Shown here: in pieces, positions 44,818 through 54,507 of the stretch
Position numbering within the stretch: position 1 is the stretch's first letter
Layout of the letters: the number at the start of each line of letters is the position of its first letter
DNA from: Erythrobacter sp.
GTDB taxonomy: Bacteria; Pseudomonadota; Alphaproteobacteria; Sphingomonadales; Sphingomonadaceae
DNA length: 64,000 nucleotides
Reading direction: 5' to 3'
NCBI GenBank assembly: GCA_025698865.1
Contig: JAILWQ010000002.1
Coordinates: 1-64,000 of the forward strand
Notes under the pieces: model-generated
The model's database searches: none
What the model was told of the DNA's origin: nothing
What the model saw: the letters and a program-made list of their open reading frames with translations, nothing else
Made by a program: the position numbers and the translations under genes

Positions 44818-47783
44818 TTAGCTAACCGCGCACGTGCAACGTCCATAATCTTTGCCGTTGAGGCTTCGATCGAAGCAAAATCGGCCCCTGATTGGCGCAA
44901 GCTATCTTTTATCGCTCGGCGCATCTGGCGTTTCACGTCCTCTTTCAACTGCCAGTCTACGACCTGCGTAAGGCTCTCGAGATCGTTAGCGACCTCGCTG
45001 GCGATTGCCTGCTGTTTCTCTCGCGAGATTCCATCACCAAATTGGATAAGCGGTAAGATCGCACCAGACGTTCCAGACAACTCCTGAGTGTTTTTCTCTG
45101 CGCGCAATTGCTCTGTCCGGGATGCGAGCTCCTCTAAACGGGCGAGCTGGCTTGCAGCACTCACCCGATCAACACGCCGCCTGGAAATCAAGTCCTCCAA
45201 ATCCTCCCAGAGTGACTTGTAAGCACTTGGATTTTCATCCCGGTGAACGTGTATCTCATGCCTAATCGCGTGCTCTATGCGTGCAGCCTTGGCTTCCGGC
45301 GAATTGATTTCATCGACGCTCTCACGAAAAGCCGGATCAAGGATATCGAGTGGCTGAAGTAACTGCTCCACACCATCGGCGCTTAGATGACTGGCAATCA
45401 GTTCACCTACCTTGGCTCCATAAAGCTTGGCGTTGAATCGCTCGTCACTGTAGCGGCGGCGGGCGGCTGCCCGAATGCGAGTGAGCCATTTTAGGTCAGT
45501 CAGATAAGGTTCTTCGAGCGCTTTCGGATCAGGAAGAACCATGTCCATCGCTTCAGCAAAGCGTTGGAAATCTAGCTCAAACTTCGCGCGCACATCTTCT
45601 GCTTCAAGCAACGAAATGCATGCGTCATCGTCATCCCTGTCGATGCGATCGAACAAGCGAATGGCGGCCCGGTGCCGACTTTCAAGCAACTGGCCCTTCT
45701 CAGACGCCGGTCGCATGGCATTCAGGACACCGTCTTCTTCGGAGAACATATCAAGCGCCTCCGAAATACGGCGATTGTCGCCCCAGTAGTCCACGATCAG
45801 GCCATGGCTTTTGTTCTCATACGTTCGGTTCACGCGTGCGATCGCCTGTAGCAAGGTATGCTCGCGAAGTGGGGCGTCTAGATACATGACCTGCTCAACT
45901 GGGGCGTCGAAACCGGTCAGAAGCATGTCGCAAACGACCAGGATCTTTAGAGGATCATCCTTACGCTTAAAGCGGGCGATCAGGTCTTCGCGTTCGCGGC
46001 GTGATAAATGATGACGTTGCAACCTCGCGCTATCATTGTTTGAACTCGACATGATCAGCGCACATTCTGGTGCTCCCAATTCTCGGAGTGCCTCGATGTA
46101 GCTCACCGCGACATCACGGCTCACGGTAACAATCTGTGCCTTGAAGCCATTTGGCTCGATTGTAGTGCGGTAATGTTGGAGGATGTCCCTGCAAATCGCA
46201 GAAATCCGCTCGGGAGCACCAGCATATCTCTCTTGCAGGCGCGTTCCTTGCTTCAGCTTCTGGATTTCATCATCGCTCAGCTCGGGAAATGCCTTGCGGA
46301 TGTCAGCTTCTAGATCACGCCCATCAACCCGCATTTTTGCATCGCGCATCTCGTAAAAGATCGGAACTGTTGCACCGTCTTTGACTGCTTGGTCGATGAG
46401 ATAGCGATGGATATAATCGCCAAACACTTCTCTTGTGCTACGATCCTTCTTATCAATCGGCGTGCCAGTAAAAGCGATTAGCGCTGCATGCGGCAAACCA
46501 GCCCGCATCCTGGCTGCAAGCGCGCCATATTGCGTACGGTGCGCCTCATCGACCATCACGAAGATATTCTTAGCGTCGGAGATGACAGATGTCCGCGTGG
46601 GAACGGCCGTGTGAAATTTGTGAACGGTGGTGAGCACTGTAGTCCCGGCCCCGCCTGACAATAGTTCGCGCAGGTGAGCTCCGCTCTCAGCCTGTACGGG
46701 ATTGGGAAAACCGGATCGCTGGAATTGGCCTGTAATCTGGCCATCGAGATCAGTCCGATCGGTTACAATCACGAGCGTTGGGTTCTCTGTTTCCGGCAGG
46801 CGGCGAAGCTTCACTGCCAGGAAAACCATGGTCAGGGATTTCCCCGATCCCTGCGTGTGATGGATAACTCCACTGCGCCTTTGTGGGCTGGGCGCTTTGC
46901 GAATACGATCAATCGTCCGGCCCACGGCAACGAATTGCTGATAGCGAGCCATCTTTTTAAGGCGCCGACCATCGATCGTTTCGAAAACCACAAAATTGCG
47001 AACGAGATCGAGGAGGTTTGCTGGAGCCAGCATCCCAGCAAGTAGCATGTCCTGAGCTGTGGGCCGACGCCCAATGCGTGACGCAACCGCATCGGATGTC
47101 AGTGGGTATGGATCGCGCCATTCAGACCAATGGCGCGGCGGCGTAGCGGTGGTGCCGAACTTCGCTGCATCACGGGCTAGCGCGATACTGATTTGAGCAA
47201 CTTCAAACAGACGCGGAGCGCCCAATCCTCTAAATTCTGCAAGTCCCTGGTAGCGAAGGAACTGCCGCTGAGCTTCGCCAATGGGGTCCGCCAGTGCGGG
47301 CGATTTGCATTCGATCACCGCAAGCGGAATGCCGTTCACAAACACAGTGATATCCGGGATGATGTCCTGACGCGGCCCCTTCACCACATATTGCCGACTG
47401 AACTCGAAAATGTTGGCCGAGATATCGTCGAAGTCGAAATAGCGGATGGTGCGATCTTGCCGCCGCCCCTTTTCATCCGTGTAGGGCAGAGTGCTGCCAT
47501 AGGTTAGGCGCACATGACCTTGTTCGTTGGCATCGATCAGATCGACCGATGAGATGCGTGTAAGCGCCGATATGGCCCGCCCAGTGTTTTCGCTGTTCAG
47601 CCACGGGTTTAGCCGTCGCAGTTGTTGCTCTAATCGCCCGGTTAGAACAGCGTCGGAAGGGCCTTCTCGAAGTTCGGCAATGTCTGACAGCGAAAGAGAC
47701 TTGTAGTCGAACAAGACCCGCAGCAGATCAGCTGCCGGATCTTCTACCATCTCGATCTCCAGCCTATCGCGACTTTCGTTCAT
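44814..47783 (-). CDS. hsdR: type I restriction enzyme HsdR
   Basis: A 989-residue motor and nuclease subunit. PD-(D/E)XK nuclease near the N-terminus (IIPDITVFVNGIPLAVIECKSP), then the superfamily 2 translocase: Walker A HTQGSGKS, DEAH-box DEAHRTQYG, and the later TGFDAPVEQVMYLD and AIARVNRTY motifs. Cuts DNA far from the recognition site after translocation. Four-base overlaps on both sides (hsdS and the YgjP-like gene). Confidence 0.95.
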   Translation of the reverse strand: MNESRDRLEIEMVEDPAADLLRVLFDYKSLSLSDIAELREGPSDAVLTGRLEQQLRRLNPWLNSENTGRAISALTRISSVDLIDANEQGHVRLTYGSTLPYTDEKGRRQDRTIRYFDFDDISANIFEFSRQYVVKGPRQDIIPDITVFVNGIPLAVIECKSPALADPIGEAQRQFLRYQGLAEFRGLGAPRLFEVAQISIALARDAAKFGTTATPPRHWSEWRDPYPLTSDAVASRIGRRPTAQDMLLAGMLAPANLLDLVRNFVVFETIDGRRLKKMARYQQFVAVGRTIDRIRKAPSPQRRSGVIHHTQGSGKSLTMVFLAVKLRRLPETENPTLVIVTDRTDLDGQITGQFQRSGFPNPVQAESGAHLRELLSGGAGTTVLTTVHKFHTAVPTRTSVISDAKNIFVMVDEAHRTQYGALAARMRAGLPHAALIAFTGTPIDKKDRSTREVFGDYIHRYLIDQAVKDGATVPIFYEMRDAKMRVDGRDLEADIRKAFPELSDDEIQKLKQGTRLQERYAGAPERISAICRDILQHYRTTIEPNGFKAQIVTVSRDVAVSYIEALRELGAPECALIMSSSNNDSARLQRHHLSRREREDLIARFKRKDDPLKILVVCDMLLTGFDAPVEQVMYLDAPLREHTLLQAIARVNRTYENKSHGLIVDYWGDNRRISEALDMFSEEDGVLNAMRPASEKGQLLESRHRAAIRLFDRIDRDDDDACISLLEAEDVRAKFELDFQRFAEAMDMVLPDPKALEEPYLTDLKWLTRIRAAARRRYSDERFNAKLYGAKVGELIASHLSADGVEQLLQPLDILDPAFRESVDEINSPEAKAARIEHAIRHEIHVHRDENPSAYKSLWEDLEDLISRRRVDRVSAASQLARLEELASRTEQLRAEKNTQELSGTSGAILPLIQFGDGISREKQQAIASEVANDLESLTQVVDWQLKEDVKRQMRRAIKDSLRQSGADFASIEASTAKIMDVARARLAK

Positions 47784-49090
47784 GCATTCACCGCTATCGA
47801 CGCATTCTCGAAGCGGGCGACCATGGCTTCTGGCAACCGCAGGCGTCCAGAGAGTAGCTCTTGCGCAAGCGCCGCGCGCGTTGCTTCCAGCTCAGTCAAT
47901 TTGTCCTTTTCCGCCTCAATTCGGAGATCAAACGACTCGCCCATATCGGCGATCTTTTCCTGCTCTGCTCTAGGCGGAAGCAGGATTTGCAGCTTCTTGA
48001 ACGTAGGCATGTAAATGGTCTGATGGGTGCTGCCTGCTTGAAGACGATCCCATTCGCGCTTCATATGCCTGAATACCTGAACGAGATAACGCGGGCTTAG
48101 GTCTGAACCGCAAACCCAATTTGCAAAATCCTGACTTGTGGCCATTGGCAGCGCAAGCCGAGTAGCTTTGCCAACAGTTGCGGTTCGCGAGAATACAACC
48201 GTGTCTTTTGGGAGGATGCAGGCTGAAGAATTCTTGATCCCAAGTGAAGTGACGCGTTCTGAAGTTTGCTCGACCGTCAGTCGGTCAAGCTCACCTGTGT
48301 CGCTCAACGAAATCCAAGGGACATCGCCATTCCAATAGTCAGGCTGCTTGCGATCCGGCGTATGGCCACTCTTCAGCTCCGCTACGCTCGTCAAACGAAC
48401 CAATTTCCAGTCTGACGGAATGCGATCGATACCTTCCGACACCCGGCCCAGCACCCACCGATCAGGGAGGTCTTGCATCGATGCTGCGTCTCCTCGGATA
48501 CCCATCGTTAGGAGCCTACGCATTGCATTGAGTTTGGCTCGAACAAGGGCGTCAATTAGCTCCTTTGTCTTGAGGATGTTGTTTTCGAGAGACTGGAGGA
48601 CCTCATCGATCGCAAGTTGTTCAGGGTATGGAGGCAAGGCAACGCTGCAACGATAGAAATCGTCTGCATACAAATTCAATAAGCCGTCGTTTCTCACACC
48701 CGAATTGATGTATCTCGCCAATTCACGATTTAGGATTCCAGCTTTAAATGCATGCCCAGCAAAGCCGGCGTCAATTTTCTCCGTCAATGCGAAGCAATAG
48801 TAGACGAAGGGCACTAGAGCGCTGGAACTATCAAGCCGAAATACGCAACCCTGAGGAGCAGTCTGTGAGTTTCCTTTGTTATACGCGAACTCTCCGCGCC
48901 GAAGCAGTATATATCGCTCTGCACTCTTCCCGGCCATATTTCTGCTATACTTCTCAGATTGTAACAGAAATCCACGCTTGGCGGAGATCGTCATCAGTGG
49001 ATGATCTCCGCCATCAGTCGTGCGTCGGATAGGAGTGGCAAGGTCGCGCAACTTAGTAATTGGCCAGTCCGAGGGACGTTTATCCCACAT
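47780..49090 (-). CDS. hsdS: type I specificity subunit HsdS (full length)
   Basis: A 436-residue specificity subunit with two target-recognition domains (about residues 10-170 and 205-385), each followed by a conserved helical spacer: FYRCSVALPPYPEQLAIDEVLQ and KLQILLPPRAEQEKIADMGE, where the PLPPxxEQxxI pattern is typical. The last helix is LSGRLRLPEAMV. Overlaps hsdM by 11 bp and hsdR by 4 bp. Confidence 0.95.
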   Translation of the reverse strand: MWDKRPSDWPITKLRDLATPIRRTTDGGDHPLMTISAKRGFLLQSEKYSRNMAGKSAERYILLRRGEFAYNKGNSQTAPQGCVFRLDSSSALVPFVYYCFALTEKIDAGFAGHAFKAGILNRELARYINSGVRNDGLLNLYADDFYRCSVALPPYPEQLAIDEVLQSLENNILKTKELIDALVRAKLNAMRRLLTMGIRGDAASMQDLPDRWVLGRVSEGIDRIPSDWKLVRLTSVAELKSGHTPDRKQPDYWNGDVPWISLSDTGELDRLTVEQTSERVTSLGIKNSSACILPKDTVVFSRTATVGKATRLALPMATSQDFANWVCGSDLSPRYLVQVFRHMKREWDRLQAGSTHQTIYMPTFKKLQILLPPRAEQEKIADMGESFDLRIEAEKDKLTELEATRAALAQELLSGRLRLPEAMVARFENASIAVNA

Positions 49091-50606
49091 AGCCCAATTC
49101 CTTCAGCAACCCATTCATGCGGCCTTCGGCTTCATTGCGCGCTCTTTCGGCATCCCATAGAGCCTTTAACGCAGCGTCGACGTCAATCGGGGCTTCTGGT
49201 TCTAAAGTGTCGATGTATCGAGAGATATTGAGGTTGAAGTCGTTCTCTTCGATCTCCTTCATCTCGACCACCCGGCTGAACCGCTCAACCTCCTTCCGAT
49301 TTCGGAATGTCTCCACAATGTCGGTGATATTGTTCGGACCAAGTACAGCCTTTTTGGGCCGCTCTTCGAATTCCTTTGAGGCATGGATGAAAAGGATCTT
49401 ACCCTTATGCTCGGCTGCTTTGTTTCGATTGAGGATCAAAATGATTGCGGGAATACCAGTTCCGGCAAAAAGGTTCTCAGGAAGGCCCACAACCGCCTCT
49501 ATGAGATCCTCTTCCAAGAGCGCTTTGCGAATCCGACCATCTCCTGACCCGCGAAATAGGACACCATGCGGCATAACCACTCCGCAGAGCCCGTCATGGT
49601 TCAGCGTCGCCAGCATATGCTGCACGAATGCGAAATCGCCGATGTTCTTGGCGGGAATTCCATAGCGGAAGCGATTGAAACTCAGCTTCTCCGTATCACT
49701 TGCCGCCTCGACGGCCCCCCACTTGTCCAGGCTAAACGGGGGATTGGCGATCACGCGATCGTAGAGGATCAGATTACCCTCATGATCGAGCAGGCGCGGA
49801 TTGCGGATCGTGTCACCCTTTTCAATCCGTGCATCTCGCAAACCATGCAGCAGCAGGTTCATCTTTGCGATGGCCCAGGTACCGAGGTTCTTCTCCTGCC
49901 CATGCAACGTGACGTTGATCGGCTGGCCAAGGCGCTTGCCTTCCTTCTTGCCAACATATTCGGCAGCCTGGATCAGCATGCCCCCAGAACCACAAGTCGG
50001 ATCTGAAATCCGCATGCCGGGCGACGGATCGAGCAACTGCACGATCAGGTTCACCACCTCGTGGGGGGTATAGAACTCGCCGCCCTTCTTGCCCGCGTCA
50101 TCAGCAAACTGTTCGATCAAATATTCATACGCGCGCCCCAGAATGTCCGGCTCTGACAGCGAAGCGTTGGACAGATCGATGCGGGTGAAGTGATCGATCA
50201 GTGCGGCCAGCACGACCTCGCGGTTCTTTGGCTCACCCAATCGCGATTCGCTATTGAAGTCGATGTTGACCAGCACGCCTTCAATCGCTGCATTCGCATC
50301 TTCCAGCGCTTCACACGCCTTGTTGAGCGTACTGCCGATATCCGTCGTGGCTTTGCGGATGACATCCCAACGCGCGCGTTCGGGCACGTAGAATTCGTGC
50401 TCATCCGGATCATTGTAAGCGACATCAGCTGGCAAACCCTCGGCGATCCGCTCTCTCGCTTCTTCCTCAAACCTGTCGGACATCCGCTTCAGGAACAGGA
50501 AGCCAAAGATATAGCCTTTGTAATCGGAGCTATCGATTGACCCACGCAGGATATCTGCCGCTTCCCAAAGATAGTTGTTCAGCGCGGTACGCGTCAGTAG
50601 CTTCAT
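49080..50606 (-). CDS. hsdM: type I methyltransferase subunit HsdM
   Basis: A 508-residue adenine N6-methyltransferase: helical N-terminus (WEAADILRGSIDSSDYKGYI), SAM-binding motif DPTCGSGGMLIQA, catalytic motif NPPF in DRVIANPPFSLDKW. It forms M2S with a specificity subunit. ATG at 50606, 3 bp after the half-length hsdS stop codon. Confidence 0.96.
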   Translation of the reverse strand: MKLLTRTALNNYLWEAADILRGSIDSSDYKGYIFGFLFLKRMSDRFEEEARERIAEGLPADVAYNDPDEHEFYVPERARWDVIRKATTDIGSTLNKACEALEDANAAIEGVLVNIDFNSESRLGEPKNREVVLAALIDHFTRIDLSNASLSEPDILGRAYEYLIEQFADDAGKKGGEFYTPHEVVNLIVQLLDPSPGMRISDPTCGSGGMLIQAAEYVGKKEGKRLGQPINVTLHGQEKNLGTWAIAKMNLLLHGLRDARIEKGDTIRNPRLLDHEGNLILYDRVIANPPFSLDKWGAVEAASDTEKLSFNRFRYGIPAKNIGDFAFVQHMLATLNHDGLCGVVMPHGVLFRGSGDGRIRKALLEEDLIEAVVGLPENLFAGTGIPAIILILNRNKAAEHKGKILFIHASKEFEERPKKAVLGPNNITDIVETFRNRKEVERFSRVVEMKEIEENDFNLNISRYIDTLEPEAPIDVDAALKALWDAERARNEAEGRMNGLLKELGYVG

Positions 50607-50609
50607 ATT

Positions 50610-51242
50610 TTACCTTTCGATTTCGGAGCCAAATAAGCGTTGGCCGATCAGCTGTCGGGCCAATTCGCGCCTCAATTCGGCTGACTTTGTTGCTGTGAGA
50701 TAAGCTTCGCGCGCCTCGATCATCAACGCTGCGATCCGGCGCTGCTCATCAATTGGCGGCAGCTGCACTTGGAGTTTCTTCAAATCCTTGGCCGACAGCG
50801 ACAAGAGCGTAGTTGAGCCACGGCGAAGCAATTCGATCTTAGGCCTGAATGCCTCGCTAGACACAATGGCATAGAGAGCTGCGGGCACGACGCCCTCATG
50901 GGGGCGGATTACGATGATGTTGCTGCTGGCAACCGCTCGTTCGGTTTCAGGACTAACCAGCCCGAACTTCATAGCGGTGCCGCGACCCGTTATCAGCGTG
51001 TCACCTTGCCGCACGCGATAAGGCTCAGCCTTTTCCGGACGGGAGAACCCGACCACATCAAGATCGTGAACTGCAGCTACGCTATCATCGGCGAGGTCAC
51101 GCACACCTATCATCGGCAGCTTTTCACCATCGCGGTCCAAAGTATCTTCGCGCGAAACACCGACGCCGGCGAAGACTTCGGCGATGTCGCCGAGCCTGCA
51201 CGAAACGACCTTTGTCGAATGGATATTTTGACCTTGAGACAT
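50610..51242 (-). CDS. half-length HsdS-like specificity protein
   Basis: A 210-residue HsdS-like protein with a single target-recognition domain (about 15-150) and one helical spacer (LKKLQVQLPPIDEQRRIAAL ... LIGQRLFGSEI). First gene of the operon. A lone half-subunit could dimerise to give a second, palindromic specificity, or assist the full subunit; which is unknown. ATG at 51242, with no clear promoter chosen. Confidence 0.85.
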   Translation of the reverse strand: MSQGQNIHSTKVVSCRLGDIAEVFAGVGVSREDTLDRDGEKLPMIGVRDLADDSVAAVHDLDVVGFSRPEKAEPYRVRQGDTLITGRGTAMKFGLVSPETERAVASSNIIVIRPHEGVVPAALYAIVSSEAFRPKIELLRRGSTTLLSLSAKDLKKLQVQLPPIDEQRRIAALMIEAREAYLTATKSAELRRELARQLIGQRLFGSEIER

Positions 51243-51406
51243 GCCAGCTCTCTACCCAAACTTCCCTCGTAGGTCAATACGAAATGCAAATGTAGTTCGC
51301 TACGGTTCGGATTTTCTAGATTTTGTAGTTGACTATGGTTGAGTCTGGGCGTAGACAGCTTCTCGCCCGGCGAGATCGGGTGAACTGAAACTCTAAGGAG
51401 AAGACT

Positions 51407-51658
51407 ATGGGTTCAAGAGCAGAGTCCAGCGGACTCACACTGACGGCGCAGGATGCCGCCCTAATCAGGGGAATGATCGAACGTGGTGATCGTCACCACG
51501 ACATCGCAGCATTCTTCGGAGTTAACCAAGGGCGAATCGCCGAGATCAAGAACGGCAGCAGGTACCCTGAGGTGCCAATTGCCAACCATGATGAATTGCC
51601 GCCGCCGGGGCCATATCTCACCCCGAAAACGGCATGGTTGGAAAACCGACTGCATTAG
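51407..51658 (+). CDS. small HTH-type protein
   Basis: An 83-residue protein; DRHHDIAAFFGVNQGRIAEI reads as a helix-turn-helix, similar to those found in mobile-element small regulators. AAGGAGAAGACT precedes the ATG, an excellent ribosome binding site. Divergent from the type I operon (165 bp gap), so a regulator of it is possible. Confidence 0.75.
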   Translation: MGSRAESSGLTLTAQDAALIRGMIERGDRHHDIAAFFGVNQGRIAEIKNGSRYPEVPIANHDELPPPGPYLTPKTAWLENRLH

Positions 51659-51740
51659 CAGCCGGTCTTCCGAGGGGCCGGAGCCCCGCCATTGATGTAC
51701 TTGAACACTTCATCTCTAGCGGGCCCCTCCTTTTCAGTCA

Positions 51741-51766
51741 ACGACCCAGCGCTCCGGCTGGGTCGT
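51741..51766. promoter_or_regulatory. strong 10-bp hairpin between HTH gene and yegP-like gene
   Basis: ACGACCCAGC/GCTGGGTCGT, perfect 10-bp stem with a 6-base loop. No U-tract on either side. Another short hairpin (GGGGC-CGGA-GCCCC) is at 51674-51687. Terminator, attenuator or folding element; unresolved. Confidence 0.5.
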
Positions 51767-51791
51767 CATCGGCCCAAGGAGGGCCAAATTT

Positions 51792-51962
51792 ATGTTCGAA
51801 ATTCTCAAGGCCAACACTGGCGGGTTCTTTTGGCGCCTCAAGGCGAACAACGGAGAAACGCTCTGCCACTCGGAAGTGTATACTGCCAAGCAGTCCGCGC
51901 AGAACGGCATCGAAGCCGTGAAGCGTGTGGCTCCGAACGCTCCGGTATACGACCGCACGTAA
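51792..51962 (+). CDS. YegP/DUF1508-like protein
   Basis: A 56-residue ORF, translated by hand: starts MFEILKANTGGFFWRLKANN and ends with RVAPNAPVYDRT. The whole looks like one DUF1508 (YegP) repeat, which normally is 50-60 residues. An intrinsic terminator follows 19 bases later. Short, but the terminator placement and family resemblance support it. Confidence 0.75.
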   Translation: MFEILKANTGGFFWRLKANNGETLCHSEVYTAKQSAQNGIEAVKRVAPNAPVYDRT

Positions 51963-51980
51963 GCGATTTTTGTGCAAAGT

Positions 51981-52018
51981 GCGCCCCCGTAGCTTCGGTT
52001 GCGGGGGCGCTTCTATTT
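51981..52018 (+). terminator. intrinsic terminator after yegP-like gene
   Basis: GCGCCCCCG and CGGGGGCGC form a 9-bp stem with a 12-base loop (51990-52001), followed by TTCTATTT on the plus strand. Confidence 0.8.
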
Positions 52019-52517
52019 CGAATTGAATTCGTCGGGCTGCCCTACCGGGCAACCTGCTTTATCCGCTGGCGCAGACCGGGCCTGTAGTCCCGTCCCATCC
52101 GGGTGACGATCAGGAGCAATTGGAAGCGGAGCGGGAATTCCTGATGGACGCGCTCTGTCCCGCGCATTCTGCGCTCCTGAGGGCGCGGAATCCTTGAGCT
52201 AACCCGCAGGCACTCTTGCCTCTCTCATTGCCGGAGGCCCGCTGGCGCACTGATCGCGCGCGCAGCACCTCCGTCGGCTTCGCGCCGTTGCAAGGGTGCC
52301 GATGTTCTCTGGATCGCCGGGCGATCCCTTGCGGGAACATCAAAGGCTTTGCCCTCTCGTTCCCGAAACCGGAAATAGACACCCCCGTGTGGCGGGCTGT
52401 GCCCGCTGGCCCGCGCCAGGGCATCGATACCGGTTTTCCCTCCCCCTCCCATCCTCGCCGGAAGGCAGGCCGCATGCCGCGTGTCGGATGCGGCTTTCAG
52501 CCGAAGGAGGACAGAAT
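52019..52517. other. about 500 bp without a supported gene
   Basis: Overlapping ORFs on both strands but no recognised domain and no ribosome binding site. It may be the long leader of the 52518 gene. A strong AAGGAGGACAGAAT site lies at its right end. Confidence 0.45.
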
Positions 52518-52706
52518 ATGGGTGACCCAATCTTGAACTATCGCGCTTGCGGAGCCGAGTGCCGCGAGGACTGGTTGCGGATCCTGGCTAACGAGAACGG
52601 TTTGCCGTTGGTGACAGTGCGGCGACTGGCCGAGGAACTGGGCGACCGTGAGGATTTCGGCGAGTTGGTCGAACTGTGCGAATTTGGTGGGAGGGCGGCG
52701 CAATGA
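52518..52706 (+). CDS. small unknown protein
   Basis: A 62-residue acidic protein (MGDPILNYRACGAECREDWL..., then LVTVRRLAEELGDREDFGEL). AAGGAGG 9 bases before the ATG makes translation likely. ATGA overlap with the DUF3768-like gene. Unknown; this small gene set is common in sphingomonad plasmids near ardC, in my experience. Confidence 0.65.
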   Translation: MGDPILNYRACGAECREDWLRILANENGLPLVTVRRLAEELGDREDFGELVELCEFGGRAAQ

Positions 52707-53086
52707 CTGCTGGCACTCTTTCCCGCAGTGAGCGGATAGCACGGCTCAATGACCGGGCGCGGCAGGCAATGGGCTTGGCCTGCGTTGCCGTTGCAACCGA
52801 AGGCTTCCGGGCATTATCCGAGGAAGATCAGTTGCGGTTGCGCGAGCTGATCGAGACGTTTGACGCCTTCACGCCGGATAACGATCCATACGGAGAACAC
52901 GATTTTGGGGCGATCTATCAGGATGGCGAAGGTCGCTGGACGACGACGCGACCGGCGAGGCCTGCCGAAACCGTGTTCTGGAAGATCGATGCCTATGACC
53001 GCGATTTGCGGTTCGGCAGCGACGACCCGGCCAATCCTGCGGTTACCCGGCGGGTGCTAACGATCATGCTAGCCAGCGAATATTGA
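52703..53086 (+). CDS. DUF3768-like protein
   Basis: A 127-residue protein: RIARLNDRARQAMG, then the acidic EDQLRLRELIETFDAF, TPDNDPYGEHDFGAI and FWKIDAYD...FGSDDPA segments are the pattern I associate with DUF3768. Function unknown. Translationally coupled to the preceding small gene. Confidence 0.8.
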   Translation: MTAGTLSRSERIARLNDRARQAMGLACVAVATEGFRALSEEDQLRLRELIETFDAFTPDNDPYGEHDFGAIYQDGEGRWTTTRPARPAETVFWKIDAYDRDLRFGSDDPANPAVTRRVLTIMLASEY

Positions 53087-53116
53087 GTGGAGGCAGTCCG
53101 CGCGCTGCCTGACACG

Positions 53117-53932
53117 TCAGGCGGCGCGTTGATCGACGAAACAGTGTTCGTTGTGCCAGTCGAGAAACGCCGGTTCGGGATCGAACCGGATTGCCGAACG
53201 CAATGTCGCGTTTTCGAATTGCCGGAAATAGTCGCGCGTCTCGCGGCTCTGGCTTTCGCGCAATTGCCGCGAGACGCGTATGCGCCGTTGGCGATCTACC
53301 GTGATGAGCCCGCGGTCGAAGGCGCGGTCGAGTGTCGCAGAAAGCAGTAGGCCATTGGCGGGGTTGTGCCGGTTGTCGCTGTCCTTGCCCCATGGCTTGA
53401 TATGGCTTGCGGTGAGTAGGCGCGGATCGGCGATGCCGGTCATGCAGCAAGTCTCTTCGTAATTGGCGAGCACCGCGCGGCGGAAGAAATCCTGCCCAAC
53501 GCGCTGATTCACGAGTGCCTGTGTGGTGGACTCGCCTTGATAGGGCTCGAACCGGAATTCGCTTCGCTTCTCATTCAGTCGTGACGGCGGGGGAGGTGGC
53601 TCGAACTGGCCGACCTGGGCAGTCCACAAGTCTTCCGCCCGCGAGACGAGACCGGTCCAGTCCTGCCCGAATTCGGAATAGGTGGCGCGATCCAGCTTGG
53701 ATGCACCGTCCAGCCCTTTGCGTCCGCTGTCGGTAATCTTTGGATCAAGGCTGGCGAAATTGCAAAGCTTCATCGCGACCGAGCTGTTTGTGCGCCCGAG
53801 CGCAGCGGCGAGCTCCTGGATTTCTGGGTTGCCCGAGTGCAGCTTGCCGAACGGCAGCTGGAAGTAGAGATAGAGCGCGAGCACCGTCTCCTCTTCGCTC
53901 CAGCGTTTCCGTGAACTGCCCTCGATTGCCAT
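53117..53932 (-). CDS. HNH endonuclease
   Basis: A 271-residue HNH nuclease. The C-terminal nuclease domain (about 165-235) contains CCMTGIADPRLLTASHIKPW, and the HNPANGLLLSATLDRAFDRG segment (H..N..N.L.L....D.AFD.G), typical of restriction-associated HNH proteins. N-terminal part (EETVLALYLYFQLPFGKLHS) is helical. ATG at 53932. Likely defence cargo; convergent with the DUF3768-like gene. Confidence 0.9.
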   Translation of the reverse strand: MAIEGSSRKRWSEEETVLALYLYFQLPFGKLHSGNPEIQELAAALGRTNSSVAMKLCNFASLDPKITDSGRKGLDGASKLDRATYSEFGQDWTGLVSRAEDLWTAQVGQFEPPPPPSRLNEKRSEFRFEPYQGESTTQALVNQRVGQDFFRRAVLANYEETCCMTGIADPRLLTASHIKPWGKDSDNRHNPANGLLLSATLDRAFDRGLITVDRQRRIRVSRQLRESQSRETRDYFRQFENATLRSAIRFDPEPAFLDWHNEHCFVDQRAA

Positions 53933-54171
53933 GGCGAAGGTTTGGGCGAGAGTGATCCAGCGCGCAAGTGTGACGGTTTGCCATGAGTTTGCATGCCTTT
54001 CGATCAGGGGGTTTCGTTATTGAGCACCCTCACTGGCCACACGCGGTCAGCCTTCAATGCCCGGCCCGCGCCGGTTCGCTCCGCTCACCCGTGTTGGACA
54101 TGAATCCTTACCTTGGCCGTGCGGCCTTCCCGTTTGGTGCAACGAGCCACCAGACACGAAAGGAAATCATC

Positions 54172-54396
54172 ATGGCACGCAGCAATACCGCACCCTCGCA
54201 GGAAACCAATCCACCGGACTTCCTCGCCTGGCATGTCGCCAACAAGGGCGACAAGGGATTCTGGACCCGCATCGGAGCCGCGTGGTTCCATCGCGACCGC
54301 AAAGGCCTTTCGCTTCAACTGGAACTGGTGCCCATCAATGGCCGGATCGTCCTGCGCACGCCGCTGGACGACGAGAAGAAGGAGCCGGGCGCTTAG
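54172..54396 (+). CDS. small unknown protein
   Basis: A 74-residue protein (PPDFLAWHVANKGDKGFWTR; KGLSLQLELVPINGRIVLRT). AGGAAATCATC precedes the ATG. Its two beta-rich halves suggest a small compact fold. It is common beside DUF3768-like genes, but I know no function. Confidence 0.65.
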   Translation: MARSNTAPSQETNPPDFLAWHVANKGDKGFWTRIGAAWFHRDRKGLSLQLELVPINGRIVLRTPLDDEKKEPGA

Positions 54397-54507
54397 CGCC
54401 CGGCCCTCGAAGGCATCACACTCAGATCCGCAGAAAACAATGGCTGAACATCCTACTGAGCGTATTGCCGAAATTGGCAAAAGAACCAGCATTTGAGCTT
54501 GGCCATA

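Noticed and set aside
51741-51766. An intrinsic terminator for the HTH gene
   Set aside because: The stem is perfect but has no U-tract on either strand, so I list it only as a hairpin.
52019-52517. ORFs in the leader of the 52518 gene
   Set aside because: They overlap in several frames and lack ribosome binding sites; the strong site is at the 52518 ATG.
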